Shown here one piece after another: positions 8,101 to 15,140 of a stretch of 28,652 bases of DNA. Numbering within the stretch: the first letter of the stretch is position 1; each line of letters starts with the position of its first letter. Origin of the DNA: Ichthyosporea sp. XGB-2017a (lineage: Eukaryota; Opisthokonta; Ichthyosporea); contig PDIM01000046.1 of assembly GCA_002811675.1 (NCBI GenBank), positions 1 to 28,652 on the forward strand, written 5' to 3'. A program made the position numbers and the translations under genes. Below the pieces are notes generated by a model. It had not been told where the DNA came from, made no database searches, and saw only the letters and a list, made by a program, of their open reading frames with translations.

Positions 8101-10050
8101 GTAATGATGGCAGTTTCCGTCGTGTGCCTTCTGCTTTTTATTCCCTTGAGCCTCTACACCTCATATATGTGGCAAGAATTTCACGATAAAGCAAGCCTTC
8201 AAATCCGCTGGAACCCAAAGTTTTTACTGCTACTCTTACTTGTGAAAACACTGATGGTTATCAATCGGGTATACTTTGCGTTGGTAGCAGTTTCATATTC
8301 AATGATCCTTTTTGTTCTCATGGCATTTACGAGCTCTATTCTTCTAGTATACAAGCCTTGCAATTTAATTCCCCTCAATTACTGGGCAAGTATTGGCTAT
8401 TGTATATCATCAGTATTGTGCTTGGTCACGGCAATTATGTCAATTAAGAGCGAAAATGATGGGGAACTCGTTACCTTTATCGTATCTTCTCTAGCCATAT
8501 TTGGAGTGCTATTTGGGGCCCTCATTTGCTATATCAAGTTTCCAATTGTGCTGAACACTACAGAGCAGGGGCGATCGGGTAAAGCAATATTAAAATCATT
8601 GATGTATGCCACCAAAACAAAATCTGGTATACATGCTGAGAGCTCTATAACCGCATACGACTCGCGCGACTCTCCATCTGCACTTAAGGCAACGAACCCA
8701 GAAAATGAATGGTTTTACGCTCTATTTGAGGGCGGTGCGGAACAAAAAGTATCAGAAACTTTTGTTAAAGAAGAAGAAGAGGATGCTATGGTAAGTGATG
8801 CGCTATTAAACTTGGATGCTTTTGATTCGGGGTTTAGTCATGCGAGCAGTAAATCAAGTAAAGTTTCAGCCATGACCGAAGGTCCATTGCGGCAGAGTAG
8901 AGCTTATCAACGTCGCTCGAGCAAAAGTTTGGCTCTTGCATCAAGCAAAACCTTGCAAATTGTTGGGAAAAAATATTATTTAGACAACAATGAGCATCCC
9001 TTGGAAGAGAATGAACATGACATGAAGCAAATGCCGATTCATGTATTAGACTGCCGCCGCAATAAGGGGAAGTCCATTGCGTCGCGCAGTGAAGTGGAAA
9101 CATCATTGGCCAAGCAAAGTCAAATTGAGCGAGATGAAGCTGAGAAAGGAAATGAAGTTGCATGGAGAGAGATTAACATAGCATTGGACGAATGCCTGGA
9201 AGTACTAGAAGACAAAATTGTCCGATTGAGGAAAAAAGAACCAGAAAATGGGGAAGCCGTTAAAGAGTTTTACTCCCTTCTTTATATGCTAATATTTGGA
9301 ATGAGAAGTGCTCACCCTTCGCTTTTATTGTCCCATTACTTGGCCGTGCGCTTAATTGTAACAGAATCTCCTGAGAATGAAAAGATAAGAAAGAGAGTAG
9401 AAGTAAAAGTTTTGGAAGAGATGCGCGCAAGTACGAACAGGGGCTGCGCGGAGAGCAAACGAAAGCAAAAAACGGCAGGAGGAGATATGGAACACCTTGC
9501 GGTGCAAGAGGCGCTAGAAAAAAGTATTTTGAGAAGAGCCCGCTCTCGGTTTAAGTTTGCAGTGCTAGAGTTTTGTGAGAACTGTGTTAGTCCTCAGCTG
9601 GACAGGGATGCTGTTTTCTGCAACCATAAGTTGAGCAATGAAGGCCCCACTATGGCTAACACAAGTATCTGTGACGAGAAAGGAGAATCTAATTTGATGA
9701 AGTCTAACTTTAGAATATCAATTTCTCAATCTTGTGGAAACTCTCATTTCAGTGCATTGGGCAATGTGATTGGCAAAGACGATCCTTCAGGTCCTCTTGG
9801 GCCCAATGCAAGAGTGGCTCGTGAAGGAAAACCTGTCAGCAAAACTCAAGAAAAAAAAGAAGGGGATAGAATTGTAAGTGGCCACAGTGTCAAAGAAGAA
9901 GAAGAAGAAGAAGCAATAGGTTTATCCAAAGAACAAAGTGCTTCTTTAATCCCAAATGCCAGTGCGAGTGAACTGAGCGAAGGCACGGTTGATATCGAAA
10001 TTTCGATAAATGAATATGAGGAAAATGTGTTACCCAATACAATTTTGTAA
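5140..10050 (+). CDS. 5'-nucleotidase-like ectodomain (metal site lost) + EGF + multi-span membrane protein
   Basis: 1636 residues. A hydrophobic signal segment lies at about 39-60. Residues 65-365 follow the metallophosphatase half of the UshA/CD73 family, but its metal motifs are replaced: DxH reads Asp72-Ile-Lys74, the GD motif reads Gly-Ser (118-119), GNHE reads Gly-Gln-Asn-Asp (150-153), and GHSH reads Gly-Tyr-Asp-Pro. The C-terminal nucleotide-binding half (about 410-640) is well kept: NAGAIR at 476-481, PFNDNL at 499-504, and a Phe (605) with AGGDGY at 608-613. A six-cysteine EGF module follows (679-706). Then come about nine membrane spans between 740 and 1134, whose last part (YKPCN..N near 1071-1080) resembles TRP-like channel tails. 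A 500-residue cytosolic tail ends the protein. I infer a nucleotide-binding surface receptor or channel rather than an active hydrolase. An AATAAA overlaps the stop codon (10050-10055). Confidence 0.85.
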   Translation: MLVWRVTSVHGRMGIGGVLGGNEHPSGRVCIYRDERIRIFSVFLLFACAICAMSCRVAYGATNPVRVIFTADIKGNYESAGSNAAGTYGGLPYIHTKVQELVDDAKVKNIPVLILDSGSMRGIGLSDVLGGGKLGGDFFENVGYHVVCVGQNDLLLGMPSYLSVVKGRPFEVVGSNMDIRIHDSVSEKDTGVVRNANITVTEANAVIKKWVVINCVVPGSSSSSVPSVKVGVISIIDDSLCQFTSCQQGGIKIFDVNGQKPEVVEEHIKSMQTVHPDVQFVIVVNSWQEKDYFDLRNSQFMKGDVFIYGYDPFSIEDIPSSRSSSAPTFGTAARPHPLYGEKPETGTGIIIGAVPGEGSAVGVLDLEVDDAKEFGKRVSINIGGNSKVFGVVQCPSANAGPTGCVQPNPMSEASQASQKALNSAKASKVVGNLFQSLLGSVRQCRFEVCGVGALAAESIRQEGARLNSPCDIAVVNAGAIRSSMTAGPVTFQDILTVFPFNDNLKRVTLDYAAVLEMFENSISTLPTVYDEEGVADSIELGGTGKYLQVAGAHVYFDRSKPPGSRVHTIYIEPPGIANSSLSGFGARGWRKAERGKKFTVCVSSFITAGGDGYKIGEKAENISGFSASLQDTIIASFNESVSSSRTLSGMHRTVETINGSLTVTEDNYRVTSVTQSSMCPQGCSNGVCLWNSTCECTTFSYTGVACSSPTVQDLDLCSSIEDIAKSIARRFSVAWDVNPSGLVVFVSTGVTFIFASLLMTCRVWFLDLKMWTLSSRLPLIEGESKAFWKFFTLYEVNKTTPNIFALFTVLMESLQVISFPFWANVDWDWTSHFRLIVSLTSGTIEELWFFWVTVFIVTLWLTYALVLYFEVDVSLESTKLGHYFMKPCTMFLLLVNSAGYIPACTLMLSATNCQVVSQNIYNSTYLTSQNEALSLINSFDSSLAPQSISHLQQLQLIYHESSEYATFRVDSMYVVPLCLECFTPKHWVMMAVSVVCLLLFIPLSLYTSYMWQEFHDKASLQIRWNPKFLLLLLLVKTLMVINRVYFALVAVSYSMILFVLMAFTSSILLVYKPCNLIPLNYWASIGYCISSVLCLVTAIMSIKSENDGELVTFIVSSLAIFGVLFGALICYIKFPIVLNTTEQGRSGKAILKSLMYATKTKSGIHAESSITAYDSRDSPSALKATNPENEWFYALFEGGAEQKVSETFVKEEEEDAMVSDALLNLDAFDSGFSHASSKSSKVSAMTEGPLRQSRAYQRRSSKSLALASSKTLQIVGKKYYLDNNEHPLEENEHDMKQMPIHVLDCRRNKGKSIASRSEVETSLAKQSQIERDEAEKGNEVAWREINIALDECLEVLEDKIVRLRKKEPENGEAVKEFYSLLYMLIFGMRSAHPSLLLSHYLAVRLIVTESPENEKIRKRVEVKVLEEMRASTNRGCAESKRKQKTAGGDMEHLAVQEALEKSILRRARSRFKFAVLEFCENCVSPQLDRDAVFCNHKLSNEGPTMANTSICDEKGESNLMKSNFRISISQSCGNSHFSALGNVIGKDDPSGPLGPNARVAREGKPVSKTQEKKEGDRIVSGHSVKEEEEEEAIGLSKEQSASLIPNASASELSEGTVDIEISINEYEENVLPNTIL

Positions 10051-10130
10051 ATAAAGCACAGAACAAAGATAGTAAATTAGTGTACAAAATGCGAAAGTGG
10101 TTCAACAGAGCAATTCAAGAGCACTTTATT
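10050..10130. terminator. Convergent polyadenylation signals
   Basis: AATAAA at 10050-10055 on the plus strand serves the receptor-like gene and shares its last stop-codon base. TTTATT at 10125-10130 is AATAAA on the minus strand, about 130 bases after the stop of the converging gene. The two 3' ends therefore sit within about 80 bp of each other. Confidence 0.5.
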
Positions 10131-10260
10131 GCGCATATTCGGTTAAGCCAGCTGTGTTTCCTGCAATGCTTGGGGTGCAGGGGGTAAGAAGTAATAAGTC
10201 GGAAGGCTGGAAGACAGTTACTCAGACTCTATAAAAGTAAAGTACTGTCTAGCATCTGTA

Positions 10261-10533
10261 TTAGTCCTCCTTTACTTCCTCCTCCTTTACTTCCTCCTCC
10301 TTTACTTCCTCCTCCTTTACTTCCTCCTCCTTTACCTCTTCTTCCTTTACTTCCTCCTCCTTTACCTCTTCTTCCTTTACTTCCTCCTCCTTTACTTCCT
10401 CCTCCTTTACTTCCTCCTCCTTTATTTCCTCCTCCTTTACTTCCTCCTCCTTTACCTCTTCTTCCTTTACTTCCTCCTCTTTTACCTCTTCTTCCTTTAC
10501 CTCTTCTTCCTTTACTTCCTCCTCTTTTAGCTC
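10261..10533 (-). repeat. 15-bp coding minisatellite, about 18 units
   Basis: A 15-bp unit repeats about 18 times. Read on the minus strand it encodes the KEEEV-type pentapeptide. Two sub-types (TCCTCC and TCTTCT forms on the plus strand) alternate in blocks, which indicates higher-order duplication by slippage or unequal exchange while the frame was kept. One unit has Ile for Val and the first has Leu. Confidence 0.95.
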
Positions 10534-11154
10534 TTCTTCAGTTGCTTCGTTTTCTCTTTCTTCTTCCTCCTCCACTTCTTCACTAACTCCCGCTTCTTGT
10601 ATTTCCTCTCCTCTGATATCATCAGGAGTTTCATGATCATTCGCCCCCTCTTTTTTCATATCCTCGCTCGAGTCGTTTTCCTTAACATCCTCTCCCCCCT
10701 CTTCCTCTTCTTCTTCGTCCTCGCTTAACTCTAGCACAAAACCATCTTTCTCTTCAGGGAACCAGCGTGTCCAATTCTCCATCGCAATTTCTTCCAAGAA
10801 TTGGCCTAAGGTATGTGCCTTGGCAGCCCCTGTCTGGAGGTCGTCTTGCTCAGGTAGATTAGGCACTACTAATCGTTGCCCATAGTAATGCTCTGCCATA
10901 TTGCAAAATTCTTCAGCTCCCCCAATTAATTGACCCTGTTTGGTGGAATATGCCCGCCACACAAAAGGGGATTCTCTGCGCTCCCACCCATAACGATCGT
11001 TAATCGCTTCTACCCACTCCTCCCATTCGAGTGGGTCTACCATTATCTTTTTGTATTCAAACTCTGGAAGATTATCTCTAAGATGGTTTGCCAGAAACTC
11101 TGCCCTTGCAAACTGCGGACAATCTGCCCGACCGGCCACCACTAGATGAGCCAT
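10261..11154 (-). CDS. MDH1B-type N-terminal domain fused to an acidic KEEEV repeat tail
   Basis: The ATG at 11152-11154 is chosen because the family's conserved start (Met-Ala-x-x-Val-x-Ala-Gly-Arg-Ala-Asp-Cys-Pro) begins exactly there; the frame upstream has only a GTG. Residues 1-95 closely follow the N-terminal thioredoxin/GST-like domain of malate dehydrogenase 1B: AGRADCP, the helix with AEFLANHL, NLPEF, a Trp-rich WEEW, SPFVWR, and LIGGAEEF. No malate dehydrogenase fold follows. Residues 143-205 are acidic, and then about 18 copies of a five-residue Val-Lys-Glu-Glu-Glu unit run to the stop. In animals MDH1B is linked to cilia and sperm, so a flagellar role is possible. Either the dehydrogenase was lost by truncation, or this is a stand-alone binding domain with a repeat tail. 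The tail is expected to form a long charged helix. Confidence 0.7.
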   Translation of the reverse strand: MAHLVVAGRADCPQFARAEFLANHLRDNLPEFEYKKIMVDPLEWEEWVEAINDRYGWERRESPFVWRAYSTKQGQLIGGAEEFCNMAEHYYGQRLVVPNLPEQDDLQTGAAKAHTLGQFLEEIAMENWTRWFPEEKDGFVLELSEDEEEEEEGGEDVKENDSSEDMKKEGANDHETPDDIRGEEIQEAGVSEEVEEEEERENEATEEELKEEEVKEEEVKEEEVKEEEVKEEEVKEEEVKEEEIKEEEVKEEEVKEEEVKEEEVKEEEVKEEEVKEEEVKEEEVKEEEVKEEEVKED

Positions 11155-11614
11155 TACTTTTCTGTGCAAACTCTCCTTGACGTATAAACGTGTTCGCTGC
11201 ACCACTTTATATGCTAATCGACTCCCTTGCCTTTCCTTTTCTTTCCTACTAAAAGACTCCCTGCGACTGATTTCTTTAAAGTCAATAGCAGCAGCTAGAA
11301 GCGATATATATCTAACATTTATTTAAACAAACAAATAAGAATTTCCATATATGGATATAGGCTTCCCTTTATATCACTGTCACGTGGTCCTTGACCCTTG
11401 ACAAGACCCTTGAGACTACTCAAGGAAGACTTCAACCAGAGTCCAGAATCCTCTGTAAGTGTTCCCAAGAGGAATGAAAATCTGTCCCCTTCTTTTTTAA
11501 CCCACTTTTGGCAAATGAAGAAAAACCCAACCGGGGCTAAGGTAGTGAGAACAAGAGAGAGGTGAATGATGCGGGATGTCTCCCTCTCAAGCTCCTCTGG
11601 TATGCTCCAACGTT
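11155..11614. other. Intergenic region upstream of the MDH1B-like gene
   Basis: No gene is seen. TATATATC on the minus strand near 11303-11312 lies about 150 bp before the MDH1B-like ATG and could be its TATA box. CACGTG joined to CCTTGACCCTTG lies at 11381-11400, and a CCAGAGTCCAGA string at 11436-11447. Confidence 0.5.
11381..11400 (-). promoter_or_regulatory. CACGTG + CCTTGACCCTTG composite motif
   Basis: CACGTG at 11381-11386 is followed after two bases by CCTTGACCCTTG (11389-11400). The reverse complement of the 12-mer lies beside a CACGTG at 4747-4778. Here it sits about 230 bp upstream of the minus-strand MDH1B-like gene. Confidence 0.4.
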
Positions 11615-12624
11615 TTAAGTTTTGTTGAGAAAAAGGGTACCTTTATGGTGATGCTCACTCTCCGAAAGTGCAGAAGACTGAGCATAGCTAGCATCAATGT
11701 CCTCATTGGCCTGAGTCTGGTCATTCCTGCAATTATCTCCGCACCCCATGCTATACACACTTTCAATATTATCTCCTATCTTCTTTAAGCGGGCTTCAAG
11801 ATCATTCTCTTTAACCTTCACCGTCTCCCGTAAATGCTCAAGGTTTTTCTTCGCCGTAGTCCCGTACAACATCATCAGTTGGTTCAGTTGTTTGATTTTC
11901 CCATCCATTTCCGTCGTGAGTTTCTTGCTCTCTATGCATAATATAGCACGCATTTTGCCCATTTCTATATTTGCCCGCGACTCTACCTCTCTATCTTCCC
12001 TCTCCTACTTTGTCGATCTGCTTCTGTAACGTCGCAATAACCGCCTGGAGTCCAGTTTGTACCCTCTGGGAATTATCCAATAGCTCTTGCATATACTCAA
12101 TATCAGCTTTTTCCGTCTCCCCTAGCTCATTGAGGCGACTTTCTGCCGTTTTGTTAGCTCTTATTTGTTCAAAGACTCTTTTATTCTGCTCCTCCTTTGC
12201 CTGGGTCTGCAATATTTTCACACTGTCCGCATACTCACCGAGCAGAGAAAGTGGCTGTTGCAGACTCCCGTGCTCTTCTCGCGGTTGATTGAGGGCCTCC
12301 ATAAGGAGCTTTGTAGTGCCCAAAAGACTTTGCATTCCTTCCAGAAACATATCAATCTGTTTCCTTACAAGTTGCTGCTGATCAAAATCCTTCTCACTAT
12401 TTTTCATTGAGACTCTTAAGATCCTCAATAGCTTTCTGTATTGAAAGAACAATCTCTCCTTGCGAAGAGGAGGTGGGGGTGGAGGTGGTCGGCATTCCCT
12501 GAACAGTGCACATTAGGTCCCCAGTCGGCCAGGAAACCCCTTCCAACGTCAACAATGTATCCACTGTTGCCTTTTCCCCTTCCTTAATCCTTCTTCCGAG
12601 CTCCCTGGTACTGTTCTCCCTCCT
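11615..12624 (-). pseudogene. Coiled-coil protein gene split into three frames
   Basis: Three consecutive minus-strand frames read as one helical protein. Frame 1 is open from 12624, with its first ATG at 12513, and ends at a TAG at 12397. Frame 2 continues with an in-frame ATG at 12407 and ends at a TAG at 11991. Frame 3 opens at 12004 and ends at 11615. Each switch needs one base to be skipped in the same direction. The switches fall close to AAA-TAG and AGA-TAG, and the second must lie within the 14 bases 11991-12004. All three parts are rich in Glu, Lys, Gln and Leu with heptad-like spacing. GT-AG introns of the right phase and realistic size are not available at either point. It may be a recently broken pseudogene, a gene using +1 frameshifting, or two assembly errors. 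The family is not recognised. Confidence 0.55.
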
Positions 12625-12696
12625 TTACTTCCTATACACTCTCAGTGCACACGAGAGAATGGACGAATTAACTTTGACCGCACAAAATAAAAGCAT

Positions 12697-12875
12697 AATT
12701 CCCTTTATCCACTCCTTGTTCGTTGACTCAAGGTTGATTCTTTCAAATAACTATGAGGGTTGCTGGGTGTAGCTTAGCGAAGTATGTAGTGCATGTCAAA
12801 GCAAAATTCCCTTTATCCACTCCTTGTTCGTTGACTCAAGGTTAATTCTTTCAAAGTCTGTAACTATGAGGGTTG
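12697..12875. repeat. Direct repeat of about 70 bp, 108 bp apart, each with TGACTCA
   Basis: 12697-12762 and 12805-12875 are nearly identical: one G/A substitution and a six-base insertion in the second copy. Both contain GTTGACTCAAGG, which includes TGACTCA, the palindromic bZIP (AP-1/Gcn4) site. They lie upstream of the minus-strand coiled-coil gene, so a duplicated promoter block is possible. Confidence 0.85.
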
Positions 12876-13472
12876 TGGCTAGGAGTGGCTATTTATGACT
12901 CGCAGTTGTCCCTCAAGTAGCTCCTTGTGTCCCTGGACCCCGGACGCCACAGTGCATTATGAATCGAATCCTGAACTGGTGACTGTTGTCAGTACATAAA
13001 GCAGATTTAGTGTTCCTTTTACACAACAAAGACACCCTCCCTCGTCATCCCGTGATCCGGCCTTTTAATTCGAATTGCTTACATGCAGGATACGTAGAGT
13101 TTTGCACATTGAGCCAGCCCATGCATGCTTGCGAGTACCCTCGCTGTTGAGGCAAAAATATAAGAATCCAAAAGTCAGAACTGAACAATTCCTCCTTTTA
13201 TTCAATGTTTACTTTTTTCGTTTTATTTGGGGAAAATACAGAGAATAAATAACAAAAAACGAAGTATATTAAACTAAATTAAGACGCAGGAGAGAAGAGC
13301 TGACCTTAATGCTCGTCCTTCTCTTAATCCCTTCCCACTTCTCCATGCCCTTTAAGTCTTTAATAATCACCCCTTCCCTCCCTCCCCTCGCCCATCTGTA
13401 TAGCACATGTAATTGATGTGATTAGCATTAATGACAAATACGGAAATAAAAAAATTCTATTTTGAGCTCAAC
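12876..13472. other. Intergenic region after the receiver-domain gene
   Basis: AT-rich, with no credible gene. TTTATT at about 13197-13202 gives a minus-strand AATAAA some 270 bases after the receiver gene stop and is a candidate polyadenylation signal. I see nothing else. Confidence 0.5.
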
Positions 13473-14048
13473 TCAAGGAACCTCCTCTGAATCCACCCTG
13501 CACTTGCGCATCGCCAGAGCCAGATCCTCTTTCGAAAAGGGCTTAAGCACGCACGCATTCATCCCGCTATCCAGCGAGGCCTTTGGATTCACTGTCCCAT
13601 CAGCTGTCAAGGCAATTATAGTACACTCCCTGAATCCATCATTGTCGTCGTATTCCCCCTCATTTCCACCCCCTCCTTTATCCTTCTCGCTTTCCTTGCT
13701 ATTCCTGTTGCTCTTCTTTAACCCCTCCTCCATTTCCCTAATCTTTTGTGTGGCCTCATATCCCGACATATTTGGCATATTGCAGTCCATAAATATAAGC
13801 TGAAGTCTTTCCCCTCTCTCCGCAGACTCCTTATACTTCTCTACAGCCTCGCATCCATCCACAGCGAACATGATCCCTTTACTCGTCTCCGGTGAAAGTA
13901 CAAAATACTTCTTCAGCGAGAAGATAGCCACTTTGCGATTGATATCATTATCATCCACAACCATGATCCTCGCTGTTTTCAAAACTATATCACCCCCTGG
14001 TCCCTTGGGGATGTGGATATTCTCAGGAAGGGTGTTATCTACCTGCAT
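13473..14048 (-). CDS. Response-regulator receiver domain protein
   Basis: 191 residues from the ATG at 14046-14048. The receiver fold is complete: acidic pair Asp32-Asp33 in VVDDND, phospho-acceptor Asp88 in MDCNMPNMSGYEAT, the switch Thr148 in ALTAD, and Lys169 before Pro. A low-complexity, Gly/Asp/Lys-rich insert of about 35 residues (107-141) separates the phospho-acceptor half from the last strand. The MDxNMPxMxG form is the one seen in eukaryotic hybrid histidine kinases. It would accept phosphate from a kinase or phosphotransfer protein. The stop follows the domain directly, so there is no output domain. It may be a single-domain regulator or the detached end of a hybrid kinase; a coding-like piece in another frame lies just upstream at 14039-14247. 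Confidence 0.85.
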   Translation of the reverse strand: MQVDNTLPENIHIPKGPGGDIVLKTARIMVVDDNDINRKVAIFSLKKYFVLSPETSKGIMFAVDGCEAVEKYKESAERGERLQLIFMDCNMPNMSGYEATQKIREMEEGLKKSNRNSKESEKDKGGGGNEGEYDDNDGFRECTIIALTADGTVNPKASLDSGMNACVLKPFSKEDLALAMRKCRVDSEEVP

Positions 14049-14247
14049 CTCTCTTTGCCTCTGCCTCTCTCTTTATCTCCCACAGCAATCGATGTACTCA
14101 CTGCCCAGTTAATATTCTCCTCCACTTGTCTCTCCTTCCCTTTCAAACGAGATTCAACCTCCTTTCCTTCACTAATCGGGAACAGGGAAACTGAGCAAGC
14201 CCTCCCGGATAAGAAATTAATAACTAAGACAAGCGGCAGATAAAATC
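14039..14247 (-). pseudogene. Coding-like fragment behind the receiver gene, possible kinase remnant
   Basis: A minus-strand frame of about 68 codons, without an early ATG, runs into the start of the receiver gene in a different frame and ends at a TAG at 14039-14041. It reads SGRACSVSLFPIS followed by a charged helix containing KEVESRLKGKERQVEEN. The first part resembles the last strand of a histidine-kinase ATPase domain (G-x-G/A-S/C-x-hydrophobic-x-hydrophobic-P). A two-base change in the GA-repeat just before the junction would fuse it to the receiver. Upstream DNA is poly-A rich with no further kinase motif, so at most a tail survives. Confidence 0.25.
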
Positions 14248-14249
14248 AA

Positions 14250-15000
14250 ACCATCGCCTTTTTCCTTTTCTAATGTGAAACAAAAAAAAAAACAAAAACA
14301 AAACCAAAAACAAAAATTAAATAAAAATAAAACAAAAGCTTTAAAACACAATAAATCCAAATCCGAATCCAAATTTAACTCTAACCAAGAAACAAAAAAA
14401 AAGCGTACAAATTGTAAAACTTAAGAACACTATATAAGAGACCACAGGCAGAGGGAGCGGCTCCCTACTACTGTCTACTGCATGTAAACTCTGTAGTCTG
14501 CAAAAAATAGAACTACATAATAAAAAAAAAAAGATTTCGACGGACGAAAATTTTTATACAAAAAAAGAAAGAAATGGGCCGAAATAAAAACAAATCAACT
14601 TGTTCTAAATCGCGTCTAAATCGTCTAAATACACAAAACATTTTACCCAATCAGGGACAAGCCAGTAGTCGCGGCGCTAATGAGAGTTATCATGAGGTGT
14701 AATAGATGCTTATATTGTAGAGGGTTAGGGGACGGATGAGCGGAATTAATGAATAAAATTGCAATGACCTAAAGGTCGGCTCGCTCGCCATTTTCTTCTT
14801 TAGGGTTATAGATAGTAGCGCAAATTCCAGGAGCCAATCAGAGGACGCCCTAAAAGTGTATTTAAATTGTCCATCAGTAAGGAGGAATCGCTCGCAAGCT
14901 CGCTCGATAATTCATTGATGGATAATTGATTATCCACCAGCGAGGCCTGTCTAAAAGTTCCGCAGCCCGCAGTGCTTTCTCCTTTCGGGAGGAGTGTTCC
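14250..15000. other. Divergent intergenic region with poly-A tracts and CCAAT boxes
   Basis: 14280-14580 is dominated by A-runs and AAAAC/AAAAT units. CCAATCAG occurs at 14647-14654, and CCAATCA at 14834 in GAGCCAATCAGAG, a typical CCAAT box, about 180 bp before the TATA box of the HADHA-like gene. A perfect inverted repeat GGATAAT-TG-ATTATCC lies at 14920-14935, and GCTCGCTCG clusters occur near 14778 and 14899. No gene is seen. Confidence 0.6.
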
Positions 15001-15016
15001 GGCGGAACAGTGGGAA

Positions 15017-15024
15017 ATATAAAA
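15017..15024 (+). promoter_or_regulatory. TATA box of the HADHA-like gene
   Basis: ATATAAAA lies about 100 bp before the coding start, with CCAAT boxes 180 and 370 bp further upstream. Initiation near 15050 would give a leader of about 65 bases that carries a short upstream frame. Confidence 0.5.
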
Positions 15025-15104
15025 CAGGTGTGTGTCTTGTGGTGTTTATGTTGCTAACCCTTATTGAGCCACAGGCGCTAACAGAAAGAGATTTTTAAAA
15101 CTGC

Positions 15105-15140
15105 ATGGAAAGCTGGGATGCAGAATATGGTGACTACTAA
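15105..15140 (+). other. Upstream reading frame overlapping the HADHA-like start
   Basis: An ATG at 15105 opens an 11-codon frame that ends with TAA at 15138-15140, overlapping the main ATGs at 15118 and 15127 in another frame. Its context (T at -3, G at +4) is weak to moderate, while the ATG at 15127 has A at -3 and G at +4. Leaky scanning would reach the main start. An attenuating role is inferred. Confidence 0.4.

Noticed and set aside
11990-12011. A 22-nt GT-AG intron joining frames 2 and 3 of the coiled-coil gene
   Set aside because: It would restore the frame arithmetically but is far shorter than the 119-nt intron seen here, and it has no pyrimidine tract or branch site.
11990-12400. 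Euplotes-type genetic code or genome-wide frameshifting as explanation for the broken coiled-coil gene
   Set aside because: TGA ends the GalE, ankyrin and receiver genes at sensible places, and the 1636-codon gene needs no shift, so a ciliate-type system is not supported. Only local explanations remain.
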